From contig NZ_WJYO01000007.1 in NCBI RefSeq assembly GCF_010994095.1, forward strand, positions 186,001 through 250,000: 64,000 bases of DNA. The letters run 5' to 3'. Position numbers and translations under genes: made by a program. Positions 58,198 through 64,000 of this stretch are shown piece by piece. The first letter of the stretch is position 1. Each line of letters starts with the position of its first letter. Origin of the DNA: Mumia xiangluensis. Its GTDB lineage: Bacteria; Actinomycetota; Actinomycetes; Propionibacteriales; Nocardioidaceae. Below the pieces are notes generated by a model. It was given only the letters and a program-made list of their open reading frames with translations. It made no database searches and was not told where the DNA came from.

Positions 58198-60656
58198 CAG
58201 AGGACGATCCTCTCCTGCGCGCGGTACTTGCGACCGTTGACCTTGACCCACTTGACGCCCGAACCCGGGACGCCGTGAAGGATGACCTTGCGGGGCTGGT
58301 GGTGCCAGCGGCCCTTCCAGCTGACGTCGAGCGTGCGTCCGTCGCCGGACAGCTTGAACGAGAGATCGACCTGCCCGAACTTGGTCGGCACCTTCAGGAA
58401 CTCGGTCTTCTCCTCGGACGAGAGCCACTCGTTGGGGCACATCCGCATCAGGTGGAGGTCCTGTGGCGAGAGCGAGTCGTCGATCACCGCGTGCAGGACC
58501 GACCACACCACGATCGGGTGGCTGAACAGGTTGCCGTAGATGGCGTGGCGGTGCTCGCTCGAGATGTAGGTGTCCTGAGACAGGCCGCCGACGAGCAGGC
58601 CGTACATCCCCTCCAGGTAGCGGTCACGGTCACCGAGCTCCCAGTTGTGGAACATGTTCCAGCTGTAGCAGGGCTCGCTCGACGACTGCTCGTGGTCGAG
58701 GACCGCTCGGTAGAGAGCGGAGTGGTGCACCGGATCGAACAGCTTCGTGTTGGGTCCGACCCGGAAGAACTCGACGAACGACCTCATCAGCGGGTCCGAA
58801 GCCGGCATCAGGCCAGCCCAGACCGACATCAGCGCGCCGGTGTCGAGCATTGTGAAGTCGTCCCACACACCCGTGCCGGAGAACTGCGGCGGGAAGACCG
58901 GCCACTCCTTGCCGTCCTCGTCGGTCCACTTCTTCGAGCGGTCCGCGAGAGCGTGGACGGCGTCGACGAACGTGCGCTTGAAGCCGTCGGCGAACGCGGC
59001 GAACTCCGCCGCCCTCGGGTGGTTCTCGCGGGTCAGCAGGTCGATGGCCGTACGCAGGCCCTTGTAGGTGAAGCACTGCGCGATGAAGCCCTGCGTCTCG
59101 ACGCCCTCGTCGGTCGAGTGGCCGGGCGGCATGATCCCCTTCACGCCGTCGTGGTTGGTCCGACCGCACGCGTCGACGATGTAGTCGCACGCCTTCACGA
59201 TCGGTTCGATCCACCGGTCGATGAAGTCCCGGCGGTCTGTGACGATCGCGTGCGTGCTGAGGATCTCGAGGATCGCGCCGTGGTCGCTCATCCAGTCGAT
59301 GGACTGGAGCGTCTTGGGAGTCGAGAGGTAGCCGGGGTACGACCCCTCAGGGAACACCGAGCTCGGCGGCTTGCGGGTGCCCTGCGTCACCATGTAGATC
59401 TCGGCGTGCTTCTCGACGACGTCGTGGTAGCCGAGCCGGTCGAGGAACATGTGGCTGACCATCGACGTCGGCGTGCTCCAGAGGACGTCGTACGCGTAGG
59501 AGCCGGAGAGGAACGAGAACAGCCCGGTGTCGGGGCTCTTCTCCGCGACGACCTCGGCCAGCTGCGGCCCTCGCCTGATGACCTGGTTGACGTAGTTCTC
59601 TGGGGTCTTGACCGTCGCGACGGTGCTCTCCCGCTGCCGCCAGTAGGCCTCGCACTCGGCGAGCACCGCCTCGCGCCCGGGAGCGATCTCGGCCTTCACG
59701 TCGGCGAGCGGCTGCGGGAGCATCGGGATCTGCAGGTCGACGTGCGCACCGACCTCGACGGGCAGGCCGAGGCGCAGGTCGTACACGCCGTCCCGGCCGG
59801 AGTTCTTCTCCATGGCGATGGTGCCCTTCTCGGCGGTCGTCACCATGAGCCGGACTTTGCCGTCCTTGTCGGTGATCGGCACCGTGATCGCCTTGCCGGA
59901 CGGGTTCCAGACGCGCTGCATCGTCAACCCGCCCTCGATCGGGGCCTCGTCGGGGACGACGGTCAGGGGTACGCCGTTCTCCTGCTCGTACGGTCCGCGT
60001 GGCTTCATGTAGGCCTTGCTCAGCCACAGCTGGAACGTGAAGTCCTTCGGCGCCTTCACGGGATCGACGTACACGACCTCGAAACGGACCCACGCGTAGA
60101 TGGGCTCGACCGCGGTCTCGACGTCGCCGCCACCGGGGATGTGCCCGAAGACGCTCTGCCGGATGATCAGCCCCTCCTGCCGGCGGTACTCGGTCCAGAG
60201 AAGAGGCGCGTCGCGGTCCTCGTCCCAGCCCTGCTTCCGGAACCCGAGATCGTCGTCCCACACCTCGTGCACGGACGTCGGGAACGCCGGGAACCCGCCC
60301 TCACGCTTGGGCATGACGACCGTGAGCTGGAAGTTCTTGCCGAAGTACGGCTGCGTGTTCGGCTTCGCGGCGATCACCCAGCTCGGGTCGCAGATGAGCG
60401 CACCGTTGTAGATCGAGTTGAAGCGGAAGAGATGCCCCTTCCAGCCGATCGGCGTCCACACGTTGCGTTGCGGCAGCCACCAGTGCTTGGCGCGGTCGAC
60501 GTTGGGCTCCGGGCTGCCCGGACCCAGCGCGGTCGACACGAACGTGTCGGCCTCGGCTTCGGGGACGAGCGCCCGTGGTGCGGCCACGACGAGAGCACCC
60601 CCCGCCGCCACACCACCGGTGAGTTGGAGAATGCGTCGTCTGGATACGTCGGTCAT
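58197..60656 (-). CDS. Tat-exported protein resembling (alpha/alpha)6 glycoside hydrolases
   Basis: 819 aa. A twin-arginine signal (SRRRILQLTGG, residues 5-15) leads to a cleavage region near AEA. A beta-rich N-terminal half is followed by a helical region with Trp/Tyr/Asp-rich motifs (DYIVDACGRTNHDGVKGIMP; WDDFTMLDTGALMSVWAG; CYSWNMFHNWELGD), as in six-hairpin glycosidases. The exact family was not recognised. Co-transcribed with the FG-GAP and GH43-like genes, it probably attacks a plant or microbial polysaccharide. The catalytic acids cannot be assigned by eye. Confidence 0.75.
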   Translation of the reverse strand: MTDVSRRRILQLTGGVAAGGALVVAAPRALVPEAEADTFVSTALGPGSPEPNVDRAKHWWLPQRNVWTPIGWKGHLFRFNSIYNGALICDPSWVIAAKPNTQPYFGKNFQLTVVMPKREGGFPAFPTSVHEVWDDDLGFRKQGWDEDRDAPLLWTEYRRQEGLIIRQSVFGHIPGGGDVETAVEPIYAWVRFEVVYVDPVKAPKDFTFQLWLSKAYMKPRGPYEQENGVPLTVVPDEAPIEGGLTMQRVWNPSGKAITVPITDKDGKVRLMVTTAEKGTIAMEKNSGRDGVYDLRLGLPVEVGAHVDLQIPMLPQPLADVKAEIAPGREAVLAECEAYWRQRESTVATVKTPENYVNQVIRRGPQLAEVVAEKSPDTGLFSFLSGSYAYDVLWSTPTSMVSHMFLDRLGYHDVVEKHAEIYMVTQGTRKPPSSVFPEGSYPGYLSTPKTLQSIDWMSDHGAILEILSTHAIVTDRRDFIDRWIEPIVKACDYIVDACGRTNHDGVKGIMPPGHSTDEGVETQGFIAQCFTYKGLRTAIDLLTRENHPRAAEFAAFADGFKRTFVDAVHALADRSKKWTDEDGKEWPVFPPQFSGTGVWDDFTMLDTGALMSVWAGLMPASDPLMRSFVEFFRVGPNTKLFDPVHHSALYRAVLDHEQSSSEPCYSWNMFHNWELGDRDRYLEGMYGLLVGGLSQDTYISSEHRHAIYGNLFSHPIVVWSVLHAVIDDSLSPQDLHLMRMCPNEWLSSEEKTEFLKVPTKFGQVDLSFKLSGDGRTLDVSWKGRWHHQPRKVILHGVPGSGVKWVKVNGRKYRAQERIVL

Positions 60657-60699
60657 GCCAGCCTCCCTGCGTCGAACTTCTGGTTGGGTTGTCGCTCGC

Positions 60700-62436
60700 T
60701 CAGATGAAGAAGGTGCGCGAAGGGTCCGTGAACCCGCCCGCGATCACGACGGAGCTGCCGTACGGCCGTACCGCGAACCCGCCGTCGTTGTGCCAGGCGC
60801 GGACGTCGCCGCCTGCGAGGATGATCGCCACCTCGGCGCGTCCGTCGTCGTCGAGATCGGCGAAGCGCAGACGGGACGGGTCGGTGAAGCCGTCTGCGAC
60901 GACGACCGACATCCCGTACGGGGAGGACGAGAATCCACCGTCGTTGTGCCAGGCCCAGACGTCACCGTTCGGCTGGACGAGAGTGATCTCCGCGCGGCCG
61001 TCGGCGTCCAGGTCGGCGAAGTTCGTACGCTCGGGCGTGAACCCCGTCGCGATGACGACCGAGTTGCCGTACGGCGACGCGGAGAACGCGCCGTCGTTGT
61101 GCCACGCCCAGACGTCACCGTTGCTCTGGAACTGGATCAGCTCGGCCCGGCCGTCGTCGTCCAGGTCGGCGAAGCGGACGCGCGAGGGGTCGGCGAATCC
61201 GGCCGCGATGACGTGCGACTGTCCGAACGGGGACGCCGCGAACCCGCCGTCGTTGTGGAAGGCGCGGATCTGACCGTCCACCTGGATGTGGATCATCTCC
61301 GCCTTGCCGTCGTCGTCGAGATCGGCGAACCGCAGCCTCGCAGGGTCGTACCCGCTGGCGATGACCCTCGAGTCGCCGTACGGACCCGCGAGGAACCCAC
61401 CGTCGTTGTGCCACGCCCGCACGTCGCCCGACGCCTCGACGTAGGCGATCTCGGAGCGCATGTCGCCGTCGAGCGACGACGCGCGCTTCCCACCCTGCAC
61501 GGGTGTCGTCCCGGACCACGACAGGTCGATCGAGTACATGTGGCGCGCGCCGTTCACCCATCCGTGGAAGACGAACTTGTCGCCGCCGGTGAGGCCGTCG
61601 GCGGCGGTGACGACGTCGCCACCGCCCGGCCCGCAGATCCCGGAGTTCCCCTGCGTCATCAGCACCTGGCCGGTCGCCCACGGTCCGTTGAGGCTGGGTG
61701 CCGAGGAGTAGTACGTGGAGTAGCCGCAACCGCCGTAGCCGCCGGCCGAGTAGACCAACGCGAACGAGCTGCCACGTTGCACGAGGTCCGGCGCCTCGAT
61801 GACGGTGCCGGCAGGCGTGGTGATCAGGGCGGTCGCACCGCCGACCAGCGCCGTACCGTTGCTCGTCGTCTGGCTCAGCCACAGCGTCGACGTCTGCCCG
61901 ACCGCGTTGCCATCGTTCTTCCAGAGCAGGTAGCGCGTGCCGTTGGCTGCGACGAAGGTGTTGGCGTCGATCGCACCGCCCTGGGAGAGCGGGCAGATCA
62001 ACGGCCCTCCCCCGACGGGCGTGAACGGACCGAGGGCCGACGACGCGGTCGCGACTCCGATGCACTGTCTGCCCGACGCGGCGTGGCGCGCCGTGTAGGT
62101 CATCGTGAGGGACCCGTCGGGGTTGGCGTGGACGTCTGGCGCCCAGGTCGCCCCTGCCTGCGCCCAGCTGGGGGACGGACCGCCAGGCATCGCGTCGCCC
62201 CGGACCGTCCAGGGTCCGTCGATGGTGGGCGCGCTCGCGACGGGCACGTGCCGGTAGTTGTTGGTCGCGTAGGCGTACCAGGTGTTGCCGACCTTCACGA
62301 TGTCGGGATCGGGGAAGTCCTCGGCGATGAGCGACTTGGGCACCTCCAGCGCGTGCGCCGGCGCGATCGCCAGGATGACGGCGGCCATCCCTGCGAGCAC
62401 GGTGACCACCCTTCGTACGAGCGTCCTCTTCGCCAT
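60700..62436 (-). CDS. Secreted GH43-like glycosidase with C-terminal FG-GAP-type repeats
   Basis: 578 aa. Signal peptide 1-29 (AHA). Residues 36-320 form a five-bladed propeller of GH43 type: the catalytic base is in EDFPDPDIVKVG (Asp43), a middle Asp in TWAPDVHANPD, and the acid Glu in GTVIEAPDLVQRG. The C-terminal 220 residues are five near-identical ~48-residue repeats (RFADLDDDGRAE, WHNDGGF, SPYG). The family acts on arabinan/xylan-type side chains. First gene of the exported-enzyme group. Confidence 0.87.
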   Translation of the reverse strand: MAKRTLVRRVVTVLAGMAAVILAIAPAHALEVPKSLIAEDFPDPDIVKVGNTWYAYATNNYRHVPVASAPTIDGPWTVRGDAMPGGPSPSWAQAGATWAPDVHANPDGSLTMTYTARHAASGRQCIGVATASSALGPFTPVGGGPLICPLSQGGAIDANTFVAANGTRYLLWKNDGNAVGQTSTLWLSQTTSNGTALVGGATALITTPAGTVIEAPDLVQRGSSFALVYSAGGYGGCGYSTYYSSAPSLNGPWATGQVLMTQGNSGICGPGGGDVVTAADGLTGGDKFVFHGWVNGARHMYSIDLSWSGTTPVQGGKRASSLDGDMRSEIAYVEASGDVRAWHNDGGFLAGPYGDSRVIASGYDPARLRFADLDDDGKAEMIHIQVDGQIRAFHNDGGFAASPFGQSHVIAAGFADPSRVRFADLDDDGRAELIQFQSNGDVWAWHNDGAFSASPYGNSVVIATGFTPERTNFADLDADGRAEITLVQPNGDVWAWHNDGGFSSSPYGMSVVVADGFTDPSRLRFADLDDDGRAEVAIILAGGDVRAWHNDGGFAVRPYGSSVVIAGGFTDPSRTFFI

Positions 62437-62489
62437 GGCAACTCCTTCGATCAGCCGACGCGACGGTGTCGCGGAGCGGGGTTCGACAG

Positions 62490-62516
62490 GATATCTTTCG
62501 GTATTCTGGAAATATC
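62490..62516. promoter_or_regulatory. Operator-like inverted repeat upstream of the GH43-like gene
   Basis: GATATCTTTC (62490-62499) and GGAAATATC (62508-62516) form an imperfect inverted repeat 54-80 bp upstream of the start. GAAATATC is identical to eight bases of the IclR-type site at 53254. Lies in a local AT-rich patch. Confidence 0.45.
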
Positions 62517-62605
62517 TTCCACTTACCGTGCGATAACAATGGCACCCCGCGTTGCACCCTGGCAAGGGTCTGGGGTCGCCGGATCAGCGCCGAAGCGCGG
62601 GGAGG

Positions 62606-62784
62606 GGTCTCGATCGCTTCGCGCCTCGACCAGCGGGAAGGAAGCGTCGACCAGCGGGGTCTCGATCGCTTCGCGCCTCGACCAGCGGGAAGGGAGCGCC
62701 GACCAGCGGGAAGGGAGCGCCGACCAGCGGGAAGGGAGCGCCGACCAGCGGGAGGGAAGCGTCGACCAGCGGGAAGGACGCGAG
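62606..62784. repeat. REP-like intergenic repeat block
   Basis: A ~32-bp element starting GGTCTCGATCGCTTCGCGCC occurs at 62606 and 62658. It is interleaved with a 21-bp tandem unit (GACCAGCGGGAAGGGAGCGC plus C) at 62680, 62701 and 62722 (identical) and 62743 and 62764 (variant), with another variant at 62628. The 359-bp gap 62437-62795 holds this block, the operator at 62490 and no gene. Confidence 0.85.
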
Positions 62785-62795
62785 GCGGGCGGGGC

Positions 62796-63446
62796 TCAGC
62801 GCCCGGGCGCCGCCAACCACGCGACGACGACGTCGCCGATCATCGCGCGCAGCCTCGGCCGCGTGCCGTCGGCGAGCAGGTCGACGTCGAACAGGTAGCC
62901 GAACGTGTACTGGTTGGCGACCTGGAACACGCAGTACGAGCTGATCAGCAGGTGCACGTCGAGGGCGTCGACGTCCGCGCGGAACACCCCGTCGGCGATC
63001 CCCCGGTCGAGGATCGACTCGAGGACCTCCATCGCCGGCTTGCCGAGGTCGCGGAGCACCTCCAGCTTGCGTACGCCCTCGCCACGGTGGATGTTCTCGA
63101 TGGCGACCAGACGCATGAAGGCCTGGTGCTCGACGTGATGGTCGTAGGTCAGCTCGGCCAACCGCCGGACGGCGTCCACGGGACCGAGGTCGCCGACCTC
63201 GAGCCGCTCCTCGGCCTCGCGGATCCCTCGGTACGCGTGCTCGAGGACCGCGAGGTAGAGCTGCTCCTTGCCGCCGAAGTAGTAGTAGATCATCCGCTTC
63301 GTCGTCCGGGTGCGCTCCGCGATCTCGTCGACGCGGGCACCGGAGTAGCCGTCCTCGGCGAACGCCTGCGTGGCCACCTCGAGGATCTCGGCCTTCGTGC
63401 GCTCGGCGTCGCGCCGTTTGAGGACCTGGTCAGCCACGGGCACCAC
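62796..63446 (-). CDS. TetR family transcriptional regulator
   Basis: 216 aa. The helix-turn-helix reads ARVDEIAERTRTTKRMIYYYF. The C-terminal domain includes HQAFMRLVAIENIHRGEGV and YCVFQVANQYTFGYLF. Two or three in-frame GTG codons (63446, 63443, 63437) could start it. It is divergent from the dehydroshikimate dehydratase-like gene with a palindrome between them, so it probably controls hydroaromatic acid use. Confidence 0.9.
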   Translation of the reverse strand: MVPVADQVLKRRDAERTKAEILEVATQAFAEDGYSGARVDEIAERTRTTKRMIYYYFGGKEQLYLAVLEHAYRGIREAEERLEVGDLGPVDAVRRLAELTYDHHVEHQAFMRLVAIENIHRGEGVRKLEVLRDLGKPAMEVLESILDRGIADGVFRADVDALDVHLLISSYCVFQVANQYTFGYLFDVDLLADGTRPRLRAMIGDVVVAWLAAPGR

Positions 63447-63494
63447 CCTATCGAGCAGAGGCCGTTCTCTCGGGCGTTCGACCCCTGGCGAGTC

Positions 63495-63514
63495 AATGTA
63501 CTAAATGGTACGTT
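63495..63514. promoter_or_regulatory. TetR operator candidate
   Basis: AATGTAC (63495-63501) and GTACGTT (63508-63514) form an inverted repeat with one mismatch and a 6-bp spacer, ending 6 bp before GTG 63521. Confidence 0.6.
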
Positions 63515-63520
63515 CACGGC

Positions 63521-64000
63521 GTGCGTACGTCGATCGCCACCGTCTGCATCAGCGGAAGCCTCGTCCCCAAGCTCCACGCCTGCGCCGAAGCCGGCTTCGA
63601 CGGCGTCGAGATCTTCGAGCCCGACCTCGTGACCGCGTACGAGTCGCCTGAGGAGATCCGCACGCTCGCGGCACGCCTCGGGCTCACGCTCGACCTCTAC
63701 CAGCCGTTCCGCGACTTCGAGGGCGTGGACGACGACCTCTTCGCCGACAACATGCGCCGCGCAGAGACCAAGTTCCAGCTGATGCAACGCCTCGGCATGG
63801 ACCTGGTGCTCGTGTGCAGCAACGTCGCGACCGCCACGATCGACTCCGACGACGTGTCCGCACGCCAGCTCCGCGCGCTCGGCGAGCTCGCCTCGTCGTA
63901 CGGGGTGCGCATCGCGTTCGAGGCGCTCGCCTGGGGGAAGTACGTCGACGACTACCGGCGGGCGTGGCGGATCGTCGAGCGAGCCGACCACCCGAACGTC
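63521..64000 (+). CDS. Sugar phosphate isomerase/epimerase family, 3-dehydroshikimate dehydratase-like, partial
   Basis: The first 160 codons are present and the gene runs off the window. It starts VRTSIATVCISGSL, then FDGVEIFEPDLV, LDLYQPFRDFEGV, LVLVCSNVATATI and IAFEALAWGKYVDDYRRAW. These segments match the TIM-barrel N-terminal half of actinobacterial dehydroshikimate dehydratases (QsuB-like), which make protocatechuate and often carry a C-terminal 4-hydroxyphenylpyruvate-dioxygenase-like half. The GTG has no ribosome site and may be leaderless. The C-terminal architecture is not visible. Confidence 0.85.
   Translation, partial: MRTSIATVCISGSLVPKLHACAEAGFDGVEIFEPDLVTAYESPEEIRTLAARLGLTLDLYQPFRDFEGVDDDLFADNMRRAETKFQLMQRLGMDLVLVCSNVATATIDSDDVSARQLRALGELASSYGVRIAFEALAWGKYVDDYRRAWRIVERADHPNV

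Noticed and set aside
62606-62784. CRISPR-like array.
   Set aside because: The 21-bp units are directly contiguous with no unique spacers, and no cas genes are present.
60418-62898. An 826-codon plus-strand frame opposite the GH43-like gene.
   Set aside because: It is antisense to a signal-peptide-bearing enzyme with clear motifs, and its apparent periodicity comes from the repeats on the other strand.

Overview
This is a GC-rich actinobacterial chromosome segment. The GC-skewed third codon positions, frequent GTG starts, tightly overlapping genes, an S-(hydroxymethyl)mycothiol dehydrogenase and an ECF42-type sigma factor all fit Actinomycetota. The gene set and an intergenic repeat containing TCTCGATCGCTTCGCGCCTC suggest Nocardioidaceae, but that placement is inference. 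No rRNA, tRNA, transposase, phage gene or CRISPR array was seen.

Layout. 1-2710: a vanZ/vanY pair divergent from a VanR/VanS-type two-component system. 2757-3730: rhodanese plus cysteine dioxygenase. 4558-8097: an ABC-2 exporter with a DesK/DesR-like two-component system, all translationally coupled. 9313-9948: two truncated genes that meet at a GCCACC microsatellite. 9964-20403: stress and housekeeping accessory genes: amidohydrolase, DGPF protein with ECF42 sigma factor, SDR, a TetR-controlled membrane protein, a MarR-controlled flavin reductase/acetyltransferase fusion, mycothiol-dependent formaldehyde detoxification, an HxlR regulator and an FBP protein. 20686-22618: a Fic protein with an AbiEi-like N-terminus behind a four-copy operator array, then an ankyrin protein.

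23607-36789 is an aldaric-acid catabolic region. It holds galactarate/talarate-type and glucarate dehydratases, KdgD, a 2-oxoglutarate semialdehyde dehydrogenase, a hydroxyacid dehydrogenase, a FAD-linked oxidase, a TSUP permease, a LysR regulator and a complete TctCBA importer. Together these would take up glucarate/galactarate and convert it to 2-oxoglutarate. 36818-43791 holds a TetR-lipase pair, ohrR-ohr, an MFS exporter, a methyltransferase, a metallo-beta-lactamase protein and a MerR regulator.

43851-55817 is a second, less familiar catabolic region. One block is a sugar-type ABC importer without its own ATPase, a DapA-family aldolase and an SDR. A second is five overlapping genes: creatininase-family hydrolase, three COG2159-type amidohydrolases and an enolase-superfamily enzyme with an atypical active site. 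A third is an IclR regulator divergent from a KDPG aldolase and a PfkB kinase. A shared operator-like motif lies just upstream of all three enzyme blocks. The substrate is not evident; this is the best candidate here for an undescribed pathway.

55922-62436 encodes RidA and three exported proteins: an FG-GAP/VCBS repeat protein, a Tat-exported protein resembling (alpha/alpha)6 glycosidases, and a GH43-like enzyme with a repeat tail. The window ends with REP-like tandem repeats, a TetR regulator and the start of a dehydroshikimate-dehydratase-like gene.
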